The notes under the pieces were generated by a model, which saw only the letters and a program-made list of their open reading frames with translations, ran no database searches and was not told the origin of the DNA. 64,000 nucleotides of DNA, taken from Psychrobacter sp. 1044 (lineage in GTDB: Bacteria > Pseudomonadota > Gammaproteobacteria > Pseudomonadales > Moraxellaceae). The stretch is from NCBI RefSeq assembly GCF_904846525.1, contig NZ_CAJHAZ010000005.1, positions 124,001-188,000 of the forward strand, in the 5' to 3' direction. How positions within the stretch are numbered: position 1 is the first letter of the stretch; each line of letters begins with the position of its first letter. Shown one piece after another: positions 55,857-64,000 of the stretch. Made by a program: the position numbers and the translations under genes.

Positions 55857-56792
55857 TTAGTAAGTAGCGCTGTCATCTTCAATAATGACCATATCGATAC
55901 TTTCATCTTTAGGTACTGATTTCGGTACAGCTGGTGTGGCTGGGGTTTTAACCTCAGGAGTGGCTGACGTGCTGCTATCCGTATTACTACTGCTTGGATT
56001 GTTGATAGTCGGCGGCGTGGCAGGCTCAGTAGGACGAATCGGCTCAACTGGTTTGACTACTTGAGGCTGACGAACGGGTGCTGACTGACTGTCATCGTTT
56101 TGTGCTGCACGGCGCTCTGCGCTACGTTGGGCGCGCTGCTCATCCATCGCTGATTTAAATACAGAACCTGCCATCACATCGGCGACCACAGTAATCAATG
56201 CTGGCTGCCCAGCAATACGTGTGCGTACTTGACCGCCTTGAGTACCAACGACATAGGTAAAGGCATCATCAACCAACATGTTATTGTTGATACGAATGTT
56301 ATTTTGCGCTAAGCGTGATTGTAGGCTCGGCAAATTGTTGGCTGCTTGTACTTGACTGGCTTGATACAAATCTTCGCTTGGTAACGTCATGCTCACGCTT
56401 GCCTGACAAGTCGTCATACCATTGTCATTGGCTGCTTGTAAGACTGCAGCATTTTGTACATCAATCACAATGCCGTTGGTTTTATTAGTGATAGCGCCGC
56501 TAGCGAGACTGATCTCTGCATCATTTGCGTAGTTGGCAGCCAGCGTTTGTGCTTGTTGATTGAGCGTGTTTTTTAGAGCCGTTTTGAGACGATCTTGTAC
56601 CATTGGGTCATCACAGCTCACCGCAGTAGCTGCGGTGTTTTCAGTAGACGCAGACTCTTGCTCTGTGAGCTCTGCCGTCTCGGTGGTATCTTCCTTCTCT
56701 GAGCGATCACAGCCAGCAAGCGCTAAACCACATACCATGCCAATACCAGCCACTTTATACCACTTGCTCACGTTTTTATTTGCTACGCTCAT
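55857..56792 (-). CDS. Lipoprotein with Pro/Thr/Ser-rich tail, function unknown
   Basis: This 311-residue protein has a lipoprotein signal peptide with lipobox LAGC (Cys28), then an acidic Glu/Thr linker to about residue 57. A globular part follows (about 58-210), starting with CDDPMVQDRLKTALKNTLNQ. It contains ASVSMTLPSEDLYQASQV and ends with a conserved-looking FTYVVGTQGGQVRTRIAG. The last 90 residues are low-complexity Pro/Thr/Ser/Ala with proline pairs. Such tails may span the periplasm. I do not recognise the family. A GGGAG ribosome site precedes the ATG. Confidence 0.75.
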   Translation of the reverse strand: MSVANKNVSKWYKVAGIGMVCGLALAGCDRSEKEDTTETAELTEQESASTENTAATAVSCDDPMVQDRLKTALKNTLNQQAQTLAANYANDAEISLASGAITNKTNGIVIDVQNAAVLQAANDNGMTTCQASVSMTLPSEDLYQASQVQAANNLPSLQSRLAQNNIRINNNMLVDDAFTYVVGTQGGQVRTRIAGQPALITVVADVMAGSVFKSAMDEQRAQRSAERRAAQNDDSQSAPVRQPQVVKPVEPIRPTEPATPPTINNPSSSNTDSSTSATPEVKTPATPAVPKSVPKDESIDMVIIEDDSATY

Positions 56793-57230
56793 ATTTCTTT
56801 TGCTCCCAATTTACTAATACGTACCGCCACTGATGGACAGTGATTGATGTTCAAACCGCAACCCTAGCTGCCCTAGGTTTGAAAACCAGATTATTATACG
56901 GTGTTTAAATAAAATGTTCATTAGTGTAGCCCATGGATATACAAATAACGCCCCTCATTATAGGTAAAACCTGTATTTAGTTGCAAAAACATAACAAATA
57001 CATACTTATGAATTCGCTGTAAATACGTTTTTAGACTACCGCGATCAACTAGGGTCTGTTGAATGTTTGACAGACAGTAAACATATTCTAAGATTTCGCT
57101 CAGCTCATATCTATAAAGTTTTTGGATAAAAGGAACCACATAGTAATATTGCTTTATCGAGCAAATTTTATTAGACGCTGTTGTTTTAGCACTATATGAT
57201 TGCGCGTATCACTAACCAACCATATAAATT
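56793..57230. other. Divergent intergenic region containing a solo MITE-like end
   Basis: This 438-bp interval lies between the lipoprotein and glycerophosphodiesterase genes. At 57050-57068 the sequence tagggtctgttgaatgttt resembles the MITE end at 4720 and especially the solo end at 28664. No partner end or open frame is supported. Confidence 0.45.
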
Positions 57231-57959
57231 ATGATAAATTTCGAAAACACGCTTTTATTGGGTCATCGCGGTGCGCGTGGCGAAGCATTAGAAAATACCT
57301 TTTCAGGCTTTGAGTACGCTCAACGTCTCAACACTCAGGGTCTAGCAGGGGTTGAGTTTGATGTACAACTGAGTGCGGATGGTCATTTAATCGTGTTTCA
57401 TGATGACACGCTGCAACGCATGTGTGGTCAGCAAGCACGTGTTGATCAGTTGAATCTTACTGAGATTCAACGCCATTCGCAGTTTGGTCATCAGATTATC
57501 ACATTAGGGCAGGTAGCGCCGTTGCTAGAGGGCTTTACTGATATTGAACTGGAGATTAAAACGCATGACCGTACTGATTATGCTAAATTGGTACAAGCAT
57601 TGACACGCAGCCTCATCGATAGTCCACTTGCCAAACTACCCATTGTGCTGACCAGTTTCGATGTAGAGCTACATGTTCGCTTACAACGTCATCCATTACT
57701 AAAGCATATCTCTCGCGGCTTGCTCATTCGCACATCTGAAGTCTTAATGACTGCACCGAATGCCGCCTTGCAACTTGGCTGTATTCAGCTAGGTATCCAC
57801 TATCCGCTGATTAGTCGAGCAGTCATTAAACATAGCCACCGTTATGGCTTGCCAGTTAGTGCGTGGACGGTCAATGATATTGACACGATTAAACAGCTGA
57901 TCGCGTGGCAAGCTGACGTCATCATCACTGATTATCCAAGTCATTTACTGCTGGGTTAA
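57231..57959 (+). CDS. Glycerophosphodiester phosphodiesterase
   Basis: This 242-residue protein is a TIM-barrel enzyme of the GDPD family. The N-terminal LLGHRGARGEALENTFSGF contains the catalytic HR and the NTF segment, VEFDVQLSADGHLIVFHDDTL carries the metal-binding Glu and Asp and the second catalytic His, and the C-terminal SAWTVNDIDTIKQL and DVIITDYP are typical. It cleaves glycerophosphodiesters to glycerol 3-phosphate and an alcohol. With no signal peptide it is probably cytoplasmic (UgpQ-like). Confidence 0.94.
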   Translation: MINFENTLLLGHRGARGEALENTFSGFEYAQRLNTQGLAGVEFDVQLSADGHLIVFHDDTLQRMCGQQARVDQLNLTEIQRHSQFGHQIITLGQVAPLLEGFTDIELEIKTHDRTDYAKLVQALTRSLIDSPLAKLPIVLTSFDVELHVRLQRHPLLKHISRGLLIRTSEVLMTAPNAALQLGCIQLGIHYPLISRAVIKHSHRYGLPVSAWTVNDIDTIKQLIAWQADVIITDYPSHLLLG

Positions 57960-58183
57960 TAAGCATCGCCTTTATTTGATTTATTTAAAATCATCTACAT
58001 ATCTACGGTGTTACTTACACTTCTCCTCAATGCCTGATAAGTCATCCATTATTTTCGTCAATACATTCCATAATCGATACAAGTTATTGTTATTTAGCAA
58101 TATTTTTACAGTGTATAACTGTTCACTTTATTGATTTTTTAAGGTATCATATAGGCTTAAATTAATACCGCTAGGGATATTAT

Positions 58184-59587
58184 ATGATTGCAAAAAAAGC
58201 ACTTGGCTTACCGCTTAAAGGCTTACGTTTCGCTATCAAATCTGGTGATACGCTTATCAAAGCCGCCAGCACTCAAGCCACACGTTTTAAGACACGTTTT
58301 GACGAGAGTAAAACTGCAAGCTCGCTTAATGAGCAGCCTGTTGCCAAACGCAACTACGCCCATGCTGCGGGAGAGCAAGATGTTGCTACTAAAGAAGACA
58401 GCATTGATATGCGCGAGTTTGAGTTTACAAAAGCGCCGATCAACTGGATTCCAGCGACTATTCTAGTAGCCACACCTATTGCTGCTGCGATCATTACACC
58501 ATGGTATTTGTTTACTCATGATGTTAGCGCGCCAGTTTGGGGCGTATTTGGTGCCTTTATGGTATGGACAGGTATCAGTATTACGGCGGGTTATCATCGC
58601 CTGCTATCGCATCGTGCTTATAAAGCGCATCCAATCGTCAAAAACTTTTTATTGCTAGGTTCTACCTTTGCCGTACAAGGTTCAGCGTTTGATTGGGTTT
58701 CTGGTCACCGTACGCATCATCGTCATGTCGATGACCGCTTAGAAGACCCGTACTCAGCAAAGCGTGGCTTTTTCTTTAGTCATATGGGCTGGATGCTACG
58801 CAATTATCCTAGCGGTAAATTTGACTATAAAAATATCCCTGACCTAACCAAAGATAGAACGCTGCAAATTCAGCATAAATATTACGGTTTATGGGTTGCG
58901 GCATTAAACATCGGTGTGGTCGCTGCGATCGGTTGGTTATTGGGTGATGTTTGGGGTACTTTGGTCATCGTAGGCTTACTACGTCTGGTACTGACGCACC
59001 ACTTTACCTTCTTTATTAACTCGCTCTGTCATATGTTTGGCACGCGTCCTTATACGGATACCAATACTGCTCGCGATAACTTCTTCTTAGCTATCTTTAC
59101 GTGGGGTGAGGGTTATCATAACTACCATCACTTCTTCCAATACGACTATCGTAACGGCGTAAAATGGTGGCAGTATGATCCTACTAAATGGTTGATTGCT
59201 GGCCTATCGAAGCTGGGCTTAACCAGTGAGCTACGTACCGTTGATGACACCACTATCAAGCATGCAGAAGTACAAATGCAATTTAAAGCGGCACAGCAGC
59301 AGATTGATACGGCAGCAGTGGGCGGTCTTGATCTTCCTCATGCCATGAAAAGCTTCCAAGATCGTATTAAGTTTGAATATGATGCCTTTATGCAGACTGT
59401 TGAAGAATGGCAAGCGCTCAAAGCCAAAACGATTGAGCTGAAAAAAACAGAATATGCCGATCGCTTGCATGAAGTGGAAGATGAGCTAAAGCACGACTAT
59501 GCCAAAATTGAACAAAAAATTCTTGAGCATAATAGCAATTTGAAAACTGCGTTTCGCTCTATCGGCATCAGTAAAAAAGCGGCATAA
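58184..59587 (+). CDS. Delta9-type acyl-CoA/acyl-lipid fatty acid desaturase
   Basis: This 467-residue membrane desaturase has three histidine boxes: HRLLSH (138-143), HRTHH (175-179) and HNYHH (312-316). The surrounding pattern (GYHRLLSHRAYKAHP, DDRLEDPYSAKRGFFFSHMG) is that of Delta9 desaturases such as DesC and mammalian SCD. It introduces a double bond into saturated acyl chains and keeps membranes fluid in the cold. The N-terminal 85 residues and a charged, coiled-coil-like tail (about 355-467) are additions relative to the 300-residue core. Hydrophobic segments at 88-110, 116-136 and 236-270 fit the usual topology. A strong terminator follows. Confidence 0.93.
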   Translation: MIAKKALGLPLKGLRFAIKSGDTLIKAASTQATRFKTRFDESKTASSLNEQPVAKRNYAHAAGEQDVATKEDSIDMREFEFTKAPINWIPATILVATPIAAAIITPWYLFTHDVSAPVWGVFGAFMVWTGISITAGYHRLLSHRAYKAHPIVKNFLLLGSTFAVQGSAFDWVSGHRTHHRHVDDRLEDPYSAKRGFFFSHMGWMLRNYPSGKFDYKNIPDLTKDRTLQIQHKYYGLWVAALNIGVVAAIGWLLGDVWGTLVIVGLLRLVLTHHFTFFINSLCHMFGTRPYTDTNTARDNFFLAIFTWGEGYHNYHHFFQYDYRNGVKWWQYDPTKWLIAGLSKLGLTSELRTVDDTTIKHAEVQMQFKAAQQQIDTAAVGGLDLPHAMKSFQDRIKFEYDAFMQTVEEWQALKAKTIELKKTEYADRLHEVEDELKHDYAKIEQKILEHNSNLKTAFRSIGISKKAA

Positions 59588-59650
59588 TCGCTGATTATTA
59601 AACTGTATTTTATTACCTTTGTGATGAACGATAATTGTAAAGCTTCTCCT

Positions 59651-59684
59651 TCCCTCTATCTGCTACAGATAGAGGGATTTTTTT
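59651..59684 (+). terminator. Terminator after the desaturase gene
   Basis: The arms tccctctatctg and cagatagaggga pair perfectly with a 3-base loop and are followed by seven T residues. Confidence 0.95.
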
Positions 59685-59910
59685 GCTCATCTTTTATAGA
59701 TCGTGTCGAACATTGATTTATAGAAATAAAAAGGATAAGTGGAAGCAATATCTTTGTTTGATAGGCTAAATGCATTCAATATTGCTCATGGTTTTTGGGT
59801 GCGCTATTACAAGAGATGGACAGAGTGAAACGATGTAATATCAAGGCTATGCTATAGTGCTTTTATCGCCCCTACACTTTACTTATACTTCAAAAGCAGG
59901 AACGGCTTGT

Positions 59911-61377
59911 ATGCGCTATCAAAATACCTATGTCAATCTAGACACACGCCTTTATCATGAGCAACCGCCGACGCCGCTGGACAATCCACGTGCTGGACAC
60001 TTCAACATGCAAGTTGCGCAGCAGTTAGGCTGGACAAATGATGAAGATTTGATGACACATTGGGTAGAGATACTCGGTGGTCAATACGTGCCAGCGGATT
60101 TTAAGCCATTGGCCATGGTTTATGCGGGTCACCAATTTGGGCAATGGGCAGGTCAATTGGGTGATGGGCGCGGCTTACTGATGGCACAAGTGCTCGATAA
60201 CAATAATCAATTGCAAGACTTGCACCTTAAGGGCATTGGTCTGACGCCTTACTCGCGGATGGGTGATGGGCGTGCTGTCTTGCGCAGCACTATTCGCGAG
60301 TATTTATGTGGTCATGCACTGACACAACTTGGCATACCTTCGTCAAACGCACTGGGGTTTGTTGTCTCCGATACCAGAGTGCGCCGTGAGCGCATGGAAG
60401 CAGGTGCGGTATTGATGCGCGTGGCTGATAGTCACATTCGTTTGGGTCATATCGAGTGGATTGCCAGCTTTGCGCCCGATTTACTCGCTGAGTTCACTGA
60501 TTATATGATCGACACTTATTATCCAGAGTGCCGTGATAGTGACGCTCCCATACTGACATTTTTAACCACGGTGGTTGAGCGAACCGCACGAATGATCGCT
60601 GACTGGCAACTGATTGGCTTTGCGCATGGCGTAATGAATACTGACAACCTCTCTATCACTGGTAGCACCTTAGACTTTGGTCCATTTGGTTTTATGGAGC
60701 GTTTTAATCCTGCTTGGATCAACAACCACTCTGATCATACTGGTCGCTACGCTTATCAGAATCAACCTGCTATTGGTCACTGGAATCTCAATGCTTGGCT
60801 GCCACATTTTATGCGCTTAGAGGGCGTAACACGTGAGGCGTTAGCAGACTGTCTAGCGCCTTATGAAGCCACATTTATGCAGCACTATCAGCAAGGGCTT
60901 TGTCGTAAGCTTGGGCTGCAGCATGCAAAAGAGAGTCTAACCTTGGCTTTTGAATGGTTAACCTTGTTAGAAGACAACTTGCTGGACTATACCAATAGCT
61001 TCCGTGCGCTACTCGGTTTGGTCGCGCCGAATGAGCACCATTATGAAGAGCAGCTATTGTCAACCATGGCGAATGAGCTTAGCGATGATGCCCAACAAGT
61101 CTGGCAAGATTGGTCGACTCGTTATGTGGCTCAAATAAAACAGCTGCCACTTGAGCAAGTTATCGATGATATGCAGCACAATAATCCTGTTTATGTACTG
61201 CGTAATAGTATGGCGCAGCGTGCCATTACGGCAGCAGAACAAGGACAGTTCGAAGAAGTGAGTCGAGTATTCGATTTACTGGCTAACCCTTATCAGGTAC
61301 AAGCAATCGCTACCCTTCTCGACACGATGCCGCCTACCCCACATGCGCCGCAAATGCCAATTAGTTGCTCGTCTTAA
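59911..61377 (+). CDS. selO: Protein adenylyltransferase SelO (YdiU/UPF0061)
   Basis: This 488-residue pseudokinase-fold protein carries AMP to Ser, Thr or Tyr of target proteins. Typical stretches are YAGHQFGQWAGQLGDGRGLL, LKGIGLTPYSRMGDGRAVLRS (shown in part), GFVVSDTRVRRE and HGVMNTDNLSITGSTLDFGPFGF with the metal-binding Asn and Asp. The protein ends in CSS, where animal SelO has selenocysteine in place of the cysteine. I use ATG 59911 (MRYQNTYVNLD) because AGGA precedes it at good spacing; the longer frame from 59857 adds 18 residues from a non-ATG start. Confidence 0.93.
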   Translation: MRYQNTYVNLDTRLYHEQPPTPLDNPRAGHFNMQVAQQLGWTNDEDLMTHWVEILGGQYVPADFKPLAMVYAGHQFGQWAGQLGDGRGLLMAQVLDNNNQLQDLHLKGIGLTPYSRMGDGRAVLRSTIREYLCGHALTQLGIPSSNALGFVVSDTRVRRERMEAGAVLMRVADSHIRLGHIEWIASFAPDLLAEFTDYMIDTYYPECRDSDAPILTFLTTVVERTARMIADWQLIGFAHGVMNTDNLSITGSTLDFGPFGFMERFNPAWINNHSDHTGRYAYQNQPAIGHWNLNAWLPHFMRLEGVTREALADCLAPYEATFMQHYQQGLCRKLGLQHAKESLTLAFEWLTLLEDNLLDYTNSFRALLGLVAPNEHHYEEQLLSTMANELSDDAQQVWQDWSTRYVAQIKQLPLEQVIDDMQHNNPVYVLRNSMAQRAITAAEQGQFEEVSRVFDLLANPYQVQAIATLLDTMPPTPHAPQMPISCSS

Positions 61378-61736
61378 TGACATGTTATTAAACTGCTATT
61401 CTGTAATATTTTGAAACATTATGAGATTAAGGTTGATATTTAACCCTATTTTTTGGCATTATTAATTGGCTAAATAATGAATATCATTTTACTATATTAT
61501 TCTCGCCGTTCACGGCAGCTGACTAGGCAGTGAATTGGCAATAGTGCTAGAATAACTATTCCACTAGATTACTTTTTTGGCTCAATGCTTAATCGCTAAT
61601 CCTGACACTTTAAATTATTAACTGTTTAGCGTCACGTTACCCTTAGAGGATTATCATTCCATAATTTTTTGAGGGTAAAACGTTATTTTTATCTCCATTT
61701 ACTTTATTCCAATTTATTCTAACCATGGCAATTATT
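61378..61736. other. AT-rich promoter region of maeB
   Basis: This 359-bp interval is strongly AT-rich. It holds no open frame or repeat that I can support and no obvious terminator for selO. Confidence 0.35.
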
Positions 61737-64000
61737 ATGAATGACGATACCACTTTGAATACGGATAACCTTAGTACAGAAAAAGAGCAGTTTGAACAAG
61801 CTGCCTTACATTATCATGAGTTCCCACGTCCAGGCAAAATCTCTGTCACCCCTATTAAGCAGTTGGCAAACCAACGTGACTTAGCACTTGCCTATTCACC
61901 AGGTGTGGCAGTTCCTTGTCTTGAGATTCAAAGAGATCCGACGTTAGCGGCTAAATATACCGCCCGTAGCAACTTGGTTGGTGTTATCACCAACGGTACA
62001 GCGGTACTGGGTCTAGGTAATATCGGGCCATTGGCATCGAAGCCTGTGATGGAAGGTAAAGGGGTTCTATTCAAAAAATTCGCAGGTATCGACGTTTTTG
62101 ATATTGAAATTGCACAAAATGATCCAGACAAATTCATCGAAGCTGTTGCCTCTCTTGAGCCTACTTTCGGTGGCATCAATCTAGAAGACATCAAAGCACC
62201 AGAATGTTTCAAAATTGAGCGTGAATTACGTAAGCGCATGAACATTCCAGTATTTCATGATGACCAACATGGTACGTCAATCATTGTTGCAGCAGCGATG
62301 CTCAACGCGCTATTGATTACTGGTAAAAAAATCGAAGAGATTAAAATCGTCTGTTCAGGTGCCGGTGCCGCCGCCATTTCTTGTCTAGATATTATTTGCG
62401 CACTTGGTGTAAACAAAAATAATATCTTTGTTTCAGATTCACGCGGTATCATTACGACTATCCGTGAAAATCTTGACGAAACCAAACAGCGCTATGCCCG
62501 TGAGACGACGGCGACCACTATCGACGAAGTGATGGATGATGTCGATATGTTCCTTGGTCTATCGATGCCTGGCACGTTATCTGAAGATATGGTTCGCCGT
62601 ATGGCAAAAGACCCTATCGTCTTTGCACTTGCTAACCCAACGCCTGAGATCATGCCAGAATTGGCGCACGCCGTACGTCCAGATGTCATCATGGCAACGG
62701 GTCGCTCAGACTATCCAAACCAAGTAAACAACGCTTTATGCTTCCCTTATATCTTCCGCGGCGCATTAGATGTTGGTGCCACGACTGTTAACGAAGAGAT
62801 GAAAGTTGCTTGTGTAAGAGCTATTGCTGCGATGGCACACGTTGAAGCAACGCCGACCACCAGCGCTAGAAACATTGAAAAAATGCAAAGTTTCGGTCGT
62901 GATTACCTGATTCCAGGACCTTTAGAGCCAAACCTAATCATCGAGATCGCGTCTGCGGTCGCTCAAGCTGCGATGGATTCAGGCGTTGCAACCTTACCTA
63001 TCGCTGATATGCAAGCTTATCGTCAGCGTCTGTCTGAGTTCGTCTATAACTCTGCATTCGTGATGAAACCAATCTTTGCTCGCGCTAAAGCCGATCCAAA
63101 ACGTATCGTTTACTGTGAAGGTGAAGACAATAATATCTTACTTGCTGTGCAAGTGGTCGTTGATGAAAAGCTAGCCCAACCTATTTTAATTGGTCGTCCT
63201 TCAGTCATCGAAGCCAATATCGAAAAACTAGGGTTACGTCTAAAAGATGGCGAAAACATTACAATCGTTAACGTTGATGACGATCCTCGTTATAAAGACT
63301 ACTGGCAGGGTTACTACGAGAAGAACAAACGTCTTGGTGTGAGTATTGAACTTGCTCGCCGTGATGTTCGTCGTAAGACCACATTGATCGGCTCACTATT
63401 GGTCGAAAATGGCGCTGCAGATGGTATGGTATGTGGTACGTTTAGCCATTATCAGTTGCACTTAAAATATGTACAAAGCGTTATTGGCAAAAAAGAAGGT
63501 GTGAACGACTTCTATGCTATGAATGCGGTACTCATGCAAGATCGTAATATTTTCATCGCTGATACTTATATCCACGAAGATCCAACGGCTGAACAATTGG
63601 CTGAAATGACTGTCTTAGCGGTTGATCAATTACGTCGCTTTGGTATCACACCACGTGTCGCGCTAGTTTCTCATTCTAACTTTGGCGCTTCAAATCGCAC
63701 CAGTGCTGTAAAAATGCGCAAGGTCTATGAACTGCTGACAGATATGAATGTAGACTTTGAATTCGACGGCGAGATGCAAGGTGACGCCGCGTTGAATGAA
63801 CATATTCGTTTAAACAACATGCCATCAAGTCCGTTGAAAGGTGCTGCAAATCTGCTCATCTTACCAACACTTGACGCCTCAAATATTGCCTTTAACCTAC
63901 TCAAGACAGCAACTGGTAGCGCCTCTATTGGCCCTATTTTATTAGGTACTAGCAAACCGGTACATATTCTCACACCATCAGCAACTGCACGTGGTATCGT
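61737..64000 (+). CDS. maeB: NADP-dependent malic enzyme with phosphotransacetylase-like domain, 3' end cut
   Basis: The frame runs to the window edge with about 755 residues visible of an expected 760 or so. The N-terminal malic enzyme part has [51 protein letters not shown] and [20 protein letters not shown]. The NADP-binding part follows ([16 protein letters not shown]). From about residue 430 a phosphotransacetylase-like domain ([29 protein letters not shown]) follows; it is regulatory in known MaeB. The enzyme makes pyruvate and NADPH from malate. An in-frame ATG at 61725 is an alternative start; neither has a clear ribosome site. Confidence 0.95.
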   Translation, partial: MNDDTTLNTDNLSTEKEQFEQAALHYHEFPRPGKISVTPIKQLANQRDLALAYSPGVAVPCLEIQRDPTLAAKYTARSNLVGVITNGTAVLGLGNIGPLASKPVMEGKGVLFKKFAGIDVFDIEIAQNDPDKFIEAVASLEPTFGGINLEDIKAPECFKIERELRKRMNIPVFHDDQHGTSIIVAAAMLNALLITGKKIEEIKIVCSGAGAAAISCLDIICALGVNKNNIFVSDSRGIITTIRENLDETKQRYARETTATTIDEVMDDVDMFLGLSMPGTLSEDMVRRMAKDPIVFALANPTPEIMPELAHAVRPDVIMATGRSDYPNQVNNALCFPYIFRGALDVGATTVNEEMKVACVRAIAAMAHVEATPTTSARNIEKMQSFGRDYLIPGPLEPNLIIEIASAVAQAAMDSGVATLPIADMQAYRQRLSEFVYNSAFVMKPIFARAKADPKRIVYCEGEDNNILLAVQVVVDEKLAQPILIGRPSVIEANIEKLGLRLKDGENITIVNVDDDPRYKDYWQGYYEKNKRLGVSIELARRDVRRKTTLIGSLLVENGAADGMVCGTFSHYQLHLKYVQSVIGKKEGVNDFYAMNAVLMQDRNIFIADTYIHEDPTAEQLAEMTVLAVDQLRRFGITPRVALVSHSNFGASNRTSAVKMRKVYELLTDMNVDFEFDGEMQGDAALNEHIRLNNMPSSPLKGAANLLILPTLDASNIAFNLLKTATGSASIGPILLGTSKPVHILTPSATARGI

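Overview
The window looks like a chromosomal segment of a Psychrobacter-like gammaproteobacterium (Moraxellaceae). Moderate GC content, the NsrR/NnrS pair, carboxynorspermidine-type polyamine synthesis, a DHA2/HlyD efflux pair and the general style of the proteins all fit. This assignment rests on gene content and protein resemblance only; no rRNA or other marker gene is present. I saw no tRNA, rRNA, CRISPR array, prophage or intact insertion sequence.

Layout. 1-3.2 kb: polyamine genes (carboxynorspermidine synthase, cut by the left edge, and nspC) and a DUF924 protein. 3.4-9 kb: a CAP-domain lipoprotein, a 294-bp MITE-like element, rnhB and lpxB, and a DAHP synthase. 9-15.3 kb: pepN, a small unknown protein, a Pal-type lipoprotein, an Sfp-type phosphopantetheinyl transferase and an outer-membrane barrel. 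15.9-28.4 kb: an IclR regulator converging on a five-gene distal valine-degradation operon (mmsA, acyl-CoA dehydrogenase, enoyl-CoA hydratase, 3-hydroxyisobutyryl-CoA hydrolase, mmsB). This is followed by a propionyl-CoA synthetase, a fatty-acyl-CoA ligase and an MFS transporter. 28.8-36 kb: a secreted PETase/cutinase-like polyester hydrolase, an ankyrin lipoprotein, a metallo-beta-lactamase-like protein, nsrR and nnrS with a clear NsrR operator, and a DASH cryptochrome.

36-42.8 kb: an aldehyde/electrophile-defence island. It holds an aldehyde dehydrogenase, a TetR regulator, a YqhD-type reductase, a CurA-type NADPH reductase, a DJ-1 family protein and a GST. An identical 15-bp palindromic operator lies in front of both the dehydrogenase and the YqhD gene. 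43.3-46.9 kb: an EmrB/EmrA-type efflux pair and an AT-rich lipoprotein. 47-64 kb: mostly housekeeping (pdxH, glmM, guaB, an MscS channel, cysS, a cobalamin adenosyltransferase, a glycerophosphodiesterase, a Delta9-type desaturase, selO, and maeB cut by the right edge).

The strongest points for a second look are the polyester hydrolase, whose triad, Trp-Ser nucleophile motif and two cysteine pairs match IsPETase; the shared TetR operator that ties the electrophile island together; the NsrR homologue with about 30 extra residues between its cluster cysteines; and a dispersed family of short tandem arrays with 15-bp periodicity, two of which run across the stop codon of a gene. I did not find a clearly new multi-gene defence or biosynthetic system.
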